From: Cedecea neteri
GTDB taxonomy: Bacteria; Pseudomonadota; Gammaproteobacteria; Enterobacterales; Enterobacteriaceae
Assembly: GCF_000757825.1 (NCBI RefSeq)
Contig: NZ_CP009451.1
Coordinates: 1,302,001-1,366,000 of the forward strand
Direction of reading: 5' to 3'
Length of the DNA stretch: 64,000 nucleotides
Shown piece after piece: positions 19,656 to 29,891 of this stretch. Every line of letters starts with the position of its first letter. The stretch's first letter is position 1. The notes below the pieces were generated by a model. The model saw only the letters and a program-made list of their open reading frames with translations, did no database searches and was not told where the DNA came from. The position numbers and the translations under genes are program-made.

Positions 19656-19765
19656 AGATAGCGAAATTTAATCAAAATGTCGTGAGGAATTGCCTGGTGC
19701 TGTGAGAGAAAAAGAAAATGAGGAAGGCTGTGTTTGATAAGCGTGATTTTTCAAATCGCAGATAG

Positions 19766-19790
19766 CAAAAAGGCGCCTTTAGGGCGCCTT
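19766..19790 (-). terminator. Terminator at the distal end of the tRNA-Lys array
   Basis: Minus-strand stem AAGGCGCC/GGCGCCTT with a CTAA loop followed by TTTGC. It lies beyond the last tRNA-tail repeat of the array. Confidence 0.8.
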
Positions 19791-19797
19791 CCTACAT

Positions 19798-19872
19798 TGG
19801 TGGGTCGTGCAGGATGACTCGCTATGCTCGCCCTTCGGGCCGTCGTCGCAAGCAACGACGTTATCCTGCACA
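19798..19872 (-). repeat. tRNA-Lys 3'-tail/hairpin element, copy 1
   Basis: Bases 19798-19815 equal the last 18 bases of tRNA-Lys, including CCA. In place of the rest of the tRNA there is a structured block: a CGTCGT...ACGACG stem, a CCCGAAGGG hairpin, and GTGCAGGAT at the far end that can pair with ATCCTGCAC of the tail. It is not a functional tRNA: no anticodon or D arm. It resembles in principle the tRNA-tail repeats of the E. coli tyrT locus. Confidence 0.7.
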
Positions 19873-19895
19873 TAATAGTCCTTGCTCCAGAAACA

Positions 19896-19921
19896 ACTAA
19901 AGCGCCTGAAGGCGCTTTAGT
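19896..19921 (-). terminator. Hairpin directly after the last tRNA-Lys
   Basis: An 11-bp perfect stem (ACTAAAGCGCC/GGCGCTTTAGT) with a 4-base loop, 7 bases beyond the tRNA 3' end. The following tract on the minus strand is TGTTTC, so it may terminate or stall transcription. Confidence 0.65.
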
Positions 19922-19928
19922 TTGAATT

Positions 19929-20004
19929 TGGTGGGTCGTGCAGGATTCGAACCTGCGACCAATTGATTAAAAGTCAACTGCTCTACCAACTGAGCTAACG
20001 ACCC
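19929..20004 (-). tRNA. tRNA-Lys(UUU)
   Basis: 76 bases on the minus strand with encoded CCA. Anticodon loop CTTTTAA gives UUU. The acceptor stem is GGGTCGT/ACGACCC and the T arm GCAGGTTCGAATCCTGC. Identical to the two other copies in the array. Confidence 0.98.
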
Positions 20005-20048
20005 GCTGTATGCGGTTACTGCTTTGAAGTTTTGCTGCACTAGATTAG

Positions 20049-20076
20049 AACCTGCTGCAGGTTCAAACCCTTCACG
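20049..20076. repeat. 28-bp spacer repeat, copy 1
   Basis: AACCTGCTGCAGGTT palindrome followed by a conserved tail ending CCCTTCACG. It recurs at 20300-20327 with one mismatch. Both copies sit in tRNA spacers. Confidence 0.8.
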
Positions 20077-20104
20077 ATTCACTTACAATTTTCATCTTAA
20101 AAGA

Positions 20105-20180
20105 TGGTGGGTCGTGCAGGATTCGAACCTGCGACCAATTGATTAAAAGTCAACTGCTCTACCAACTGAGCTAACGACCC
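20105..20180 (-). tRNA. tRNA-Lys(UUU)
   Basis: Second complete copy, 76 bases, encoded CCA, anticodon UUU, identical in sequence to the copies at 19929 and 20354. Its 5' flank (GCAGTAACCGCA on the minus strand) is also shared with the 19929 copy, which points to unit duplication. Confidence 0.98.
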
Positions 20181-20224
20181 GCTGTGCGGTTACTGCAAAC
20201 TTCTTTACTGCATCTACTTTAAAG

Positions 20225-20299
20225 TGGTGGGTCGTGCAGGATGATTATCACCCTTCGGGTCGTTGTTATCACAACGTTGTTTCGCTTTCGCTCAACTCA
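20225..20299 (-). repeat. tRNA-Lys 3'-tail/hairpin element, copy 2
   Basis: Bases 20225-20242 again equal the 18 terminal bases of tRNA-Lys. Upstream on the minus strand are a CGTTGT/ACAACG stem and an ACCCGAAGGGT hairpin in the same order as in copy 1, but diverged. The upstream TACTTTAAAG is shared with the 20354 tRNA flank. Not a functional tRNA. Confidence 0.65.
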
Positions 20300-20327
20300 A
20301 ACCTGCTGCAGGTTCGAACCCTTCACG
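20300..20327. repeat. 28-bp spacer repeat, copy 2
   Basis: Same as 20049-20076 with one mismatch; on the minus strand it contains GGGTTCGAACC, which looks like a T-arm loop. Confidence 0.8.
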
Positions 20328-20353
20328 CCTGACTACAGCTTATTACTTTAAAG

Positions 20354-20429
20354 TGGTGGGTCGTGCAGGATTCGAACCTGCGACCAATTGATTAAAAGTC
20401 AACTGCTCTACCAACTGAGCTAACGACCC
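20354..20429 (-). tRNA. tRNA-Lys(UUU)
   Basis: Promoter-proximal copy of the array, 76 bases with encoded CCA and anticodon UUU. Its upstream promoter is at 20480-20507. Confidence 0.98.
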
Positions 20430-20479
20430 ACTTTTGCGTCACTTTGGGTTTGTTTCGTATCCCTTGGCAACGGCGGCAT

Positions 20480-20507
20480 ATATTACTGATTTAAGATTTT
20501 GACGCAA
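20480..20507 (-). promoter_or_regulatory. Promoter of the tRNA-Lys array
   Basis: Minus-strand -35 TTGCGT, 16-base spacer, -10 TAATAT, and a GC-rich discriminator (GCCGCCG) typical of stringently controlled stable-RNA promoters. It lies about 50 bases upstream of the first tRNA. Confidence 0.7.
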
Positions 20508-20593
20508 CAATAATTTTGACGCATATCGTTCAACTGCTTACGTTTCGCACGGCAAGACCAGAAAAACGACGATATCTGGTCAGGCCGCAAGCA

Positions 20594-21382
20594 TTACTGT
20601 GCGTTCAGGCGTTTTTGAGCCTGCTTTGCACCGTCGGTTCCCGGATACTGTTTTACGACCTGCTGGTAGACGGCTTTCGCTTTTGCGACGTCGCCTTTGT
20701 CCTGCATGATCACGCCGACCTTAAACATGGCGTCCGGAGCCTTCGGTGATTTCGGGTAATTTTTCACCACGGAGGCAAAATAAAACGCCGCATCATCCTT
20801 TTTACCTTTGTTGTAATTCAACTGACCGAGCCAATAGTTGGCGTTCGGCAGATAAGTTGAATCCGGATACTTCTTCACAAAGCTCTGAAAGGCGTTGATG
20901 GCATCGTCCTGGCGCGATTTATCCTGCACCAGCGCGATGGCTGCATTGTAATCGCTGTTTGCGTCACCGCCCTGCGCTGGAGCCGCAGGGGCCGCGTTAG
21001 AGGCTCCTGCGTCCGGCGTGGTCGCCCCCTGAGAGGCACCGGCAGCAGGCTGTTGCCCTGCTCCCGCAGCCGCGCCGCTAAGGCTATCCATCTGCAGCAA
21101 AATTTGCTTTTGACGCTCCACAACCTGATTCAGCTGATACTGGTTTTCCTGAATCTGACCGCGCAGGGAATCAATATCATTCTGGTTATCGGAGAGTTGT
21201 TGCTGGAGTTGGGTCAAAAGCTGACTGTGAGCGTTAGAAATACGCTCGAGTTGAGTGACACGGTCTTCGACCGAGCCTGAGCCGACACTACTGATTGGCG
21301 CCTGAGCATTAGCGGCCCAGGGGGCCGCTATGCCAACCAGTAACGACAGACTCAACAAGTGATGTCTGAAGTTACTGCTCAT
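20594..21382 (-). CDS. cpoB: CpoB, cell division coordinator (YbgF)
   Basis: 262 residues. Signal peptide of about 26 residues (ending ANA). Then a coiled-coil trimerisation segment (about 35-95, ERISNAHSQLLTQLQQQLS), an Ala/Pro/Gln-rich linker, and three TPR repeats (about 140-262). CpoB links PBP1B activity and Tol-driven outer membrane constriction at the septum. It starts 9 bases after pal and is the last gene of the tol-pal group. Confidence 0.95.
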   Translation of the reverse strand: MSSNFRHHLLSLSLLVGIAAPWAANAQAPISSVGSGSVEDRVTQLERISNAHSQLLTQLQQQLSDNQNDIDSLRGQIQENQYQLNQVVERQKQILLQMDSLSGAAAGAGQQPAAGASQGATTPDAGASNAAPAAPAQGGDANSDYNAAIALVQDKSRQDDAINAFQSFVKKYPDSTYLPNANYWLGQLNYNKGKKDDAAFYFASVVKNYPKSPKAPDAMFKVGVIMQDKGDVAKAKAVYQQVVKQYPGTDGAKQAQKRLNAQ

Positions 21383-21391
21383 GCGATTCTC

Positions 21392-21925
<534 letters not shown>

Positions 21926-21944
21926 TTAATAATCAATATTGTTA

Positions 21945-23237
21945 TCACAGATACGGCGACCAGGCAGGGAATTTGACCTGTCCATCAGTTGCCGGAAGAC
22001 GCGCTTTGAAACGCCCATCTGTTGAAACCAAATTCAGCACGGATCCCATCCCCTGAGAAGAGCTGTAGATTACCATAGTGCCGTTAGGTGCCAGACTTGG
22101 CGTTTCATCCAGGAACGTTGACGATAAAGTTGTTACGCCACCCGCTACCAGATCCTGTTTGGCAATGTGCTGCTGACCGCTAGCGGAGCTGACCATTACC
22201 ATAATTTTACCATCGGCACTGACATCGGCATCCTGGTTCTGACCACCTTCCCAGGAAAGACGCTGCGGAGCACCGCCACTAATACTGACTTTATAAATCT
22301 GTGGACGACCCGCCTGGTCAGAGGTATAGGCCAGGGTTTGGTTGTCCGGGAACCAGGTTGGTTCGGTATTGTTGCTGCGACCTTCAGTCACCTGACGAAT
22401 CTGGCCAGAACCCAGGTCCATCACGTACAGCTGCAGGCTACCGGTTTTAGACAGCGCGAACGCCAGCTTAGAACCGTCCGGAGAGAATGCCGGTGCGCCG
22501 TTGTGCTGCGGGAACGAAGCAATCTGACGCACTGCGCCGTTAGCCAGCGTCTGCACAACCAGCGCAGAACGGCCGCTTTCGAAGGTCACGTAAGCCAGTT
22601 TGCTGCCGTCCGGAGACCATGCAGGAGACATCAGCGGCTGCGGAGAACGGTGAACCACAAACTGGTTGTAGCCATCGTAATCAGAAACACGCAGCTCATA
22701 CGGGAACTGGCCGCCATTGGTCTGTACAACGTAAGCAATACGGGTACGGAATGCGCCTTTAATCCCGGTCAGCTTCTCAAACACTTCGTCACTGGCGGTG
22801 TGGCCTGCATAACGCAGCCACTGCTTGTTCACTTTGTAGGAGTTCTGGGCCAGCACCGTGCCCGGCGCACCTGAGGTGTCGACCAGTTGGTAAGCAACGG
22901 TGTAACTCCCGTCGCCGTTTGGCGTAACCTGACCTACCACGACGGCGTCAATACCGAGCGCGGTCCAGGCTGCAGGCTGAACTTCCTGAGCAGAACCCGG
23001 CTGCTGAGGCAGGCGAGATCTGTCGAGAGGATTGAATTTACCGCTGTTACGCAGGTCGGCAGCAACAATGCCACCAATATCTTCAGGCGCGGCGCCAGGG
23101 CCTGCCCAGGTAAACGGAACCACACCAATTGGACGAGCAGAGTCGACACCCTGGGTGATCTCGATACGAACTTCTGCGTGCAGCACCGCTGCCCACAGCA
23201 TTAAGAAACTTAACGCTACACGAAATGCCTGCTTCAT
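21945..23237 (-). CDS. tolB: Tol-Pal system periplasmic protein TolB
   Basis: 430 residues, same as E. coli. Signal peptide to LHA before Glu22, which is the mature N-terminal TolA-binding segment ([15 protein letters not shown]). N-terminal alpha/beta domain, then a six-bladed WD-like propeller with repeats such as [14 protein letters not shown] and [13 protein letters not shown] that binds Pal. The second ATG of MMKQ is used to match the family. The 131-base gap before it holds a hairpin (TTCCCCG/CGGGGAA) near the tolA stop and room for an internal promoter. Confidence 0.97.
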   Translation of the reverse strand: MKQAFRVALSFLMLWAAVLHAEVRIEITQGVDSARPIGVVPFTWAGPGAAPEDIGGIVAADLRNSGKFNPLDRSRLPQQPGSAQEVQPAAWTALGIDAVVVGQVTPNGDGSYTVAYQLVDTSGAPGTVLAQNSYKVNKQWLRYAGHTASDEVFEKLTGIKGAFRTRIAYVVQTNGGQFPYELRVSDYDGYNQFVVHRSPQPLMSPAWSPDGSKLAYVTFESGRSALVVQTLANGAVRQIASFPQHNGAPAFSPDGSKLAFALSKTGSLQLYVMDLGSGQIRQVTEGRSNNTEPTWFPDNQTLAYTSDQAGRPQIYKVSISGGAPQRLSWEGGQNQDADVSADGKIMVMVSSASGQQHIAKQDLVAGGVTTLSSTFLDETPSLAPNGTMVIYSSSQGMGSVLNLVSTDGRFKARLPATDGQVKFPAWSPYL

Positions 23238-23368
23238 CATATCTCCCTTATCCGGGCGGAAAGCCCACGATAATTTAGCAGAATGTTAACAAACCCAAAT
23301 ACACAAAACTACCAAAACCCTGTAACTCAGCTTAGTGTGCTTTCCCCGTTGTGGCGGGGAAAACCGCG

Positions 23369-24664
23369 TTAAGGCTTAAAGTCGATCGGTGCGTTCTTGA
23401 AGACTTCATAAACAGCTTCGCTTGGCGGCTTAGGAATCTTCGCCAGACGCGCTGCCGCAACGGCAGCCTGGCAAAGTGCCGCATCGCCACCTTCTGGCTT
23501 GATATCAAGCAGAAGGCCGTCCGGCGCCAGCTTGATCCGCAGTGAACAGGTCTTACCGGCAAACGAAGGATCGTTATAGAACTTGCTCTCGATCGCTGCC
23601 TTTATCTGACCTGCGTAGCCGTTGATCTCTGCGCCGCTTGCGCCGTTGTTTTTATTATTCCCTTTTCCGGCGGCGGCTGCGGCATTACCTTTCGCCCCAC
23701 CGCCCGTTTTCGGTGCATTCTTACCTGAGCTTAAATCACCGAATAAGTCGTCAACGCCCTGCGCTGCGGCTTTGTCAGAAGCGGCTTTCTCAGCAGCAGC
23801 CTTTTTCTTCGCGTCAGCAGCCACTTTCTTGTCTGCTGCGGCTTTCGCGGCGGCAGCTTTATCAGCGGCGGCCTTCTCGGCAGCCTTTTCAGCCGCTGCT
23901 TTTTCGGCAGCAGCCTGTTTAGCCGCTTCCGCTTTTTCGGCAGCAGCCTCTTTCGCGGCCTCTGCGGCAGCTTTCTTCTCGGCATCCTGCGCAGCTTTCT
24001 TAGCGGCAGCATCTGCAGCTTTTTTCTCAGCATCCTGCTGAGCTTTCTTCGCTGCTGCGGCAGCGTCTGCGGCCGCTTTTTTCTCTGCGTCAGCCGCTTT
24101 CTTCGCCGCTTCTTCAGTCGCTTTCTTCTGAGCGTCCGCCGCGGCTTTCTTCGCCGCTTCTTCCGCAGCCTTCGCCTGGGCATCAGCCTGAGCTTTCGCC
24201 TGCGCATCGGCTTTTGCTTTCGCAGCAGCGGCAGCGGTCTCAGCCTGTTTCTGCTGTTCCTGAGCCTGCTTCGCGGCCGCTTCAGCCTGCTTCTGCTGCT
24301 CGGCCTGCGCTTTTGCCTGCTCCTGAGCCGCTAAACGCTCTTTCTCCAGCTCTTTCAGGCGCTGTTGCTCCGCCGCCTGTTTTTGCTGAAGCTCTTCTGC
24401 CTGCTGCTGCGCCTGTTTTTCACGCTGCTCGGCGGCACGTTTGCTGCTTGCCTGCTGCTGCTGTTGGCGATTGTAGTTATCCACTACCGCACCCGGGTCA
24501 ACCATCACCGCGTCAATAGAAGAACCACCGCCACCGCCCGCGGATGCATCAATGTGCTCATCAAACGAGCTCCAGATCAGGATGCCAATCAAAATGATGT
24601 GCAGCACCACTGAAACGACGATCGCTCGTTTTAATTTAGCGTTCTCTTCGGTTGCCTTTGACAC
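23369..24664 (-). CDS. tolA: Tol-Pal system protein TolA
   Basis: 431 residues (E. coli 421). One N-terminal transmembrane helix (about 14-34) that contacts TolQR. Then a very long Ala/Lys/Glu-rich helical domain (about 75-310) with dozens of KKAA, AEKAA and AQAK repeats that spans the periplasm. The C-terminal globular domain (about 325-431) has a Cys pair (TCSLR and ALCQAA) and binds TolB and Pal. The extra length lies in the repeat domain. Confidence 0.96.
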   Translation of the reverse strand: MSKATEENAKLKRAIVVSVVLHIILIGILIWSSFDEHIDASAGGGGGSSIDAVMVDPGAVVDNYNRQQQQQASSKRAAEQREKQAQQQAEELQQKQAAEQQRLKELEKERLAAQEQAKAQAEQQKQAEAAAKQAQEQQKQAETAAAAAKAKADAQAKAQADAQAKAAEEAAKKAAADAQKKATEEAAKKAADAEKKAAADAAAAAKKAQQDAEKKAADAAAKKAAQDAEKKAAAEAAKEAAAEKAEAAKQAAAEKAAAEKAAEKAAADKAAAAKAAADKKVAADAKKKAAAEKAASDKAAAQGVDDLFGDLSSGKNAPKTGGGAKGNAAAAAGKGNNKNNGASGAEINGYAGQIKAAIESKFYNDPSFAGKTCSLRIKLAPDGLLLDIKPEGGDAALCQAAVAAARLAKIPKPPSEAVYEVFKNAPIDFKP

Positions 24665-24696
24665 TCTCGGTTCCCAAACGTTTTAAGCGAAATGGA

Positions 24697-25122
24697 TCAG
24701 ATTGGCTGTGTCATCAAACCGACGGACTTCACGCCCGCCTGATGCAACAGATTCAGCGCCTTGATGATCTCGTCATACGGAACATCTTTTGCACCGCCGA
24801 TCAAAAAGACCGTTTTAGGATTTGCCTGCAGGCGGCGCTGCGCTTCCGCAACAACCTGCTCTGACGGCAGCTGATCCATACGATCTTTTTCAACCACTAC
24901 GCTGTACTGCCCTACCCCGGACACTTCGATAATGACCGGCGGCTCATCGTTACTGCTGACGGTCTGGGAATCTGTCGCATCCGGCAGATCCACCTCGACG
25001 CTCTGGGTGATGATCGGCGCCGTTGCCATAAAGATCAGCAGCAGCACCAACAGCACGTCCAGCAATGGAACGATGTTAATTTCTGACTTCAGCTCACGAC
25101 GACCACGTCCGCGTCTGGCCAT
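24697..25122 (-). CDS. tolR: Tol-Pal system protein TolR
   Basis: 141 residues. ExbD family: one helix with the essential proton-carrying Asp22 in PLLDVLLVLLLIFM, then a periplasmic dimerisation domain. Forms the stator with TolQ. 13 bases after tolQ. Confidence 0.97.
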   Translation of the reverse strand: MARRGRGRRELKSEINIVPLLDVLLVLLLIFMATAPIITQSVEVDLPDATDSQTVSSNDEPPVIIEVSGVGQYSVVVEKDRMDQLPSEQVVAEAQRRLQANPKTVFLIGGAKDVPYDEIIKALNLLHQAGVKSVGLMTQPI

Positions 25123-25135
25123 GACTTACCCCTTG

Positions 25136-26223
<1,088 letters not shown>

Positions 26224-26313
26224 TTTACATCCCGGTAATACAATTTAACGCTGCTTACTATACGCAAGAGAATGAGGGTTTGGAATGGATTGTTTTAAAC
26301 GTTAAGTAAATTT

Positions 26314-26340
26314 TTATGGGCTTGTTAAAGCCCATAATTT
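26314..26340 (-). terminator. Hairpin after the cyd operon
   Basis: Stem TATGGGCTT/AAGCCCATA with a 4-base loop, between ybgE and the upstream region of ybgC. On the minus strand it is followed by AAAAATTTAC, so the T-tract is displaced; termination is plausible, not certain. Confidence 0.5.
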
Positions 26341-26371
26341 CTGCATCGTGCGGGGGAATGCGCGACGGCAT

Positions 26372-26665
26372 TCAGAAGAAGAAAAATAGCAGTCCAGCGA
26401 TGAGCACTAAATCGGCAATCAGCGGGCAGAAAATACCCTGCCAAAGTACTTTGGTTGGGCGGAAGCCCACGCCGTGAACGATCCCGGCACAAACGCCCCA
26501 CATCAGCAGGAAGCCGTGCCAAATCTCCAGCTCACTCGTTTTCGCGGCGAAACGAGACGGGTCCCAAAAAATGCACCCTGCCAGCACCAGCGCCATCACT
26601 AAGGAAAGAGCCCGCAAGGGGCTCTTGTCCATTACCGCGTATAGTTTCGCGATAACGTATTCCAT
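26372..26665 (-). CDS. ybgE: YbgE, cyd operon membrane protein
   Basis: 97 residues with two to three hydrophobic helices. Matches the cyd-operon YbgE family by position and by its membrane pattern. Not needed for bd oxidase assembly in E. coli as far as known. Overlaps the cydX stop by one base. Confidence 0.92.
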   Translation of the reverse strand: MEYVIAKLYAVMDKSPLRALSLVMALVLAGCIFWDPSRFAAKTSELEIWHGFLLMWGVCAGIVHGVGFRPTKVLWQGIFCPLIADLVLIAGLLFFFF

Positions 26666-26778
26666 CAGTGCTCTTCTTTTCCGGCTTTGCTCGCCTCAAC
26701 GTGCTCGAGAGCCAGCGCGGTAATAATCCCGAATGCACACGCGAGAAGCGTGCCCAGAATCCATGCAAAATACCACAT
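26665..26778 (-). CDS. cydX: CydX, small subunit of cytochrome bd-I (37 aa)
   Basis: 37 residues starting MWYFAWILGTLLACAFGIIT, one transmembrane helix, then a charged tail. CydX is required for full activity and stability of cytochrome bd-I. It starts 13 bases after cydB with an AAGGAG site and overlaps ybgE by one base. Confidence 0.97.
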   Translation of the reverse strand: MWYFAWILGTLLACAFGIITALALEHVEASKAGKEEH

Positions 26779-26791
26779 AATCAGCTCCTTA

Positions 26792-27931
26792 TTAGTACAG
26801 AGAGGTGGAGTTGCTTTCGATGTGCTCTTTGGTGATACGACCGAACATTTTCCAGTAACACCAGGTGGTGTAGAGAAGAATGATGGGTACGAACACGATA
26901 GCAACATAGGTCATCACATTCAGCGTCAGCTGGCTGGATGTCGCATCCCACATGGTCAGGCTAGCGTTCATCATGGTGCTGGAAGGCATCACGAACGGGA
27001 ACATAGCAATACCGGCGGTCAGGATCACACAGGCCAGCGTCAGTGAGGAGAAGATGAACGCCAGAGCGCCCTTCTCCAGACGAGACATCAGAATGGTCAG
27101 CAGCGGCAACACAACGCCCAGCGCAGGAATTGCCCACAGGCCTGGCATATTGTTGAAGTTAACCATCCAGGCACCGGCCTGACGCGCGACTTCTTTAGTC
27201 AGCGGGTTAGAGGCAGCATGATGATCCAATACGGAGGTCACAACGTATCCATCGATGCCGTAAACCACCCAAACGCCTGCCAGTGCGAAGCAAACCATCA
27301 TTACCAGCGCGGCAATCTGAGCCGCCGCTTTAGCACGCAGATGTAACTCACCGACGGTACGCATCTGCAGGTAGGTTGCACCCTGAGCAACAATCATCGA
27401 CACGCTGACAACGCCGGCCAGCAGGCCAAACGGATTCAGCAGCTGGAAGAAGTTACCGGTGTAGTAGAGACGCAGATATTCATCTACGTGGAACGGCACG
27501 CCCTGCAAGAGGTTGCCGAACGCCACGCCAATGACCAGCGGCGGCACAAAGCTCCCGATGAAAATGCCCCAGTCCCACATGTTACGCCAGCGGGTATCTT
27601 CAATCTTCGAACGGTAGTCGAAACCTACCGGGCGGAAGAACAAAGAAGCCAGCACCAGAATCATCGCCACGTAGAAGCCGGAGAAGGCTGCGGCATAGAC
27701 CATTGGCCAGGCGGCAAATAACGCACCACCGGCGGTGATCAACCAGACCTGGTTACCGTCCCAGTGTGGCGCAATGGAGTTCACCATAATGCGGCGCTCA
27801 ACGTCGGTACGACCAATCACGCGTGACAGCATGCCCACGCCCATGTCGAAGCCGTCGGTGACGGCGAAGCCAATCAGCAGGACGCCGACCAGCAGCCACC
27901 AGATAAAACGCAATACTTCATAATCAATCAT
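26792..27931 (-). CDS. cydB: Cytochrome bd-I ubiquinol oxidase subunit II
   Basis: 379 residues, same as E. coli. About nine membrane helices; N-terminus MIDYEVLRFIWWLLVGVLLIG. It carries no heme ligands itself and pairs with CydA. 15 bases after cydA. Confidence 0.97.
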   Translation of the reverse strand: MIDYEVLRFIWWLLVGVLLIGFAVTDGFDMGVGMLSRVIGRTDVERRIMVNSIAPHWDGNQVWLITAGGALFAAWPMVYAAAFSGFYVAMILVLASLFFRPVGFDYRSKIEDTRWRNMWDWGIFIGSFVPPLVIGVAFGNLLQGVPFHVDEYLRLYYTGNFFQLLNPFGLLAGVVSVSMIVAQGATYLQMRTVGELHLRAKAAAQIAALVMMVCFALAGVWVVYGIDGYVVTSVLDHHAASNPLTKEVARQAGAWMVNFNNMPGLWAIPALGVVLPLLTILMSRLEKGALAFIFSSLTLACVILTAGIAMFPFVMPSSTMMNASLTMWDATSSQLTLNVMTYVAIVFVPIILLYTTWCYWKMFGRITKEHIESNSTSLY

Positions 27932-27946
27932 TTGACGACTCCTGTC

Positions 27947-29515
27947 TTAGCGTGCCGGCTGAGAAGCCACGTTGGACTGCTCAAAGTGATAGCGTCCTGT
28001 TTTCAGACTGCTCGGCCCAAGGCGAGCAAATTTGAACATCAGGAACAGCTCCGCCACCATAAACAGCGTGTAAAGGCCGCAAATCAGTATCATGGAGAAC
28101 AGCAGGTCACCCACGCTTAGCGAAGAGTTGGCCACTGCCGTCGGCAGAACCTCACCTACCGCCCACGGCTGACGGCCGTATTCAGCCACAAACCAGCCGG
28201 ACTCGATTGCGATCCACGGCAGCGGAATACCGTACAGCGCGGCGCGCAGCAGCCATTTTTTCGAACCGATGGCGTTGCGGGTTACGGTCCAGAAGGAGGC
28301 AGCAATAATGAACAGCATCAGGAAGCCACAGCCCACCATGATACGGAACGCGAAGTACAGCGGTGCCACGCGAGGAATAGAGTCCTTGGTCGCTTTCTGA
28401 ATCTGCTCTTCGGTCGCGTCGGTGACGTTTTCCGTGTAGCGCTTCAGCAGCAGGCCATAGCCAAGGTCTTTCTTCACATGGTTGAAGTCATCACGCACGC
28501 TTTGATCGGCAGAGCCTTTACGCAGCTGCTCGAGCAGGCTGTACGCCTTCATCCCGTTACGGATACGTTCTTCGTGCTGCACCATCAGCTCTTTCAGGCC
28601 GGTAACCTGCTTATCAACGGAGCGGGTAGCGATAAGCCCCAGCGCGTAAGGGATCTGGATAGCAAAGCGGTTTTCTTGTTTATCCTGGTCAGGAATACCA
28701 AACAGGGTAAAGGCAGCCGGCGCGGGCTGGGTTTCCCATTCGGCTTCAATTGCGGCAAGTTTGGTTTTCTGCACGTCACCCATTTCATAACCGGACTCAT
28801 CACCCAGCACGATAACGGAGAGAATGGCGGCCATACCGAAGCTCGCCGCGATGGCGAAGGAGCGCTTCGCAAACGCGAAGTCACGGCCTTTCAGCATGTA
28901 GTAAGAGCTGATACCGAGCACAAACATCGCGCCACACACGTAGCCGGATGCCACGGTATGAACAAATTTAACCTGCGCAACCGGGTTCAGGACCAGCTCG
29001 GAGAAGCTGACCATTTCCATACGCATCGTTTCGAAGTTGAAGTCGGAAGCGATAGGGTTTTGCATCCAGCCGTTGGCGACCAGAATCCACAGTGCGGAGA
29101 GGTTAGAGCCCAGCGCCACCAGCCAGGTGACGGCCATGTGCTGAACTTTGCCGAGACGATCCCAGCCAAAGAAGAACAGACCAACGAAGGTGGATTCGAG
29201 GAAGAATGCCATCAGGCCTTCGATAGCCAGCGGCGCACCGAAGATATCCCCGACGTAGTGAGAATAGTAAGACCAGTTAGTCCCGAACTGGAACTCCATG
29301 GTTAAACCGGTTGCCACCCCCAGCGCAAAGTTGATTGCAAACAACTTGCCCCAGAATTTGGTCATATCTTTATAAATCTGCTTACCTGACAGAACGTAGA
29401 CCGTTTCCATGATGGCCAGCAAAAACGCCATACCGAGCGTTAATGGCACAAACAGGAAGTGGTACATCGCGGTCAAGGCAAACTGTAAGCGCGACAGTTC
29501 GACAATATCAAACAT
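27947..29515 (-). CDS. cydA: Cytochrome bd-I ubiquinol oxidase subunit I
   Basis: 522 residues, as in E. coli. Heme ligand His19 is in [15 protein letters not shown]; the quinol-binding Q-loop spans about 250-335; the conserved GRQPW motif near 391 is present in [13 protein letters not shown]. It reduces oxygen with high affinity without proton pumping. First gene of cydABX-ybgE, with a long upstream region. Confidence 0.97.
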   Translation of the reverse strand: MFDIVELSRLQFALTAMYHFLFVPLTLGMAFLLAIMETVYVLSGKQIYKDMTKFWGKLFAINFALGVATGLTMEFQFGTNWSYYSHYVGDIFGAPLAIEGLMAFFLESTFVGLFFFGWDRLGKVQHMAVTWLVALGSNLSALWILVANGWMQNPIASDFNFETMRMEMVSFSELVLNPVAQVKFVHTVASGYVCGAMFVLGISSYYMLKGRDFAFAKRSFAIAASFGMAAILSVIVLGDESGYEMGDVQKTKLAAIEAEWETQPAPAAFTLFGIPDQDKQENRFAIQIPYALGLIATRSVDKQVTGLKELMVQHEERIRNGMKAYSLLEQLRKGSADQSVRDDFNHVKKDLGYGLLLKRYTENVTDATEEQIQKATKDSIPRVAPLYFAFRIMVGCGFLMLFIIAASFWTVTRNAIGSKKWLLRAALYGIPLPWIAIESGWFVAEYGRQPWAVGEVLPTAVANSSLSVGDLLFSMILICGLYTLFMVAELFLMFKFARLGPSSLKTGRYHFEQSNVASQPAR

Positions 29516-29854
29516 CTTGACTCCTTGCTCTTCGCATGAAGACTTCGACTGTGGTTCACCGGGAGGTTTGCCACAAGCATGCCCTAATACAAATACATTC
29601 GCTTCCAGACCCCTTTTTATCGCCCACTTTATTCAAATGTGAAATCAAAAGGTGAAAGGTTACAAACACGTTAATAAAATCAAAAATAACCCGTAATTAT
29701 ATTACCCTGCAATTCCCTTACAATAAACAGGTCTTTGCTTAATGTTTTTTACGTTTTACGACGGCGATCAATTTATAGCTAAAACACCGTGACTCGGCCA
29801 GTTTGATCTACAGCAATTTTGCCCCTTTATATCCCGTAATGCCAGCTTTAAACA

Positions 29855-29868
29855 TTGATCCAAAACAA
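29855..29868. promoter_or_regulatory. Possible FNR site upstream of cydA
   Basis: TTGATCCAAAACAA differs from TTGAT-N4-ATCAA at one position. It lies 340 bases before the cydA start; E. coli cydA is also controlled by FNR from far upstream. Confidence 0.4.
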
Positions 29869-29881
29869 TTTACACCGGTAA

Positions 29882-29891
29882 TGTTAATTAT
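29882..29891. promoter_or_regulatory. Possible ArcA box upstream of cydA
   Basis: TGTTAATTAT matches the ArcA-P core pattern WGTTAATTAW. A weaker GGTTAATTAC follows at 29952. ArcA activates cydA in E. coli. Confidence 0.45.

Noticed and set aside
19897..20082. A 61-residue minus-strand reading frame across the tRNA-Lys
   Set aside because: It is a translation of tRNA sequence (LAQLVEQLTFNQLVAGSNPAR is the usual tRNA artefact).
19798..20242. tRNA 3'-end duplications as attachment sites of an integrated element
   Set aside because: Eighteen-base tRNA tails are typical att scars, but there is no integrase or cargo between or near them, and both copies carry the same hairpin set, which fits an ancestral duplication better.
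23330..23368. Hairpin TTCCCCG/CGGGGAA between tolA and tolB as a terminator
   Set aside because: No T-tract follows on the minus strand; more likely an mRNA stability or translation element.
23622..24519. Ala-rich plus-strand frames opposite tolA
   Set aside because: Low-complexity shadows caused by the KKAA/AEKAA repeats of TolA.
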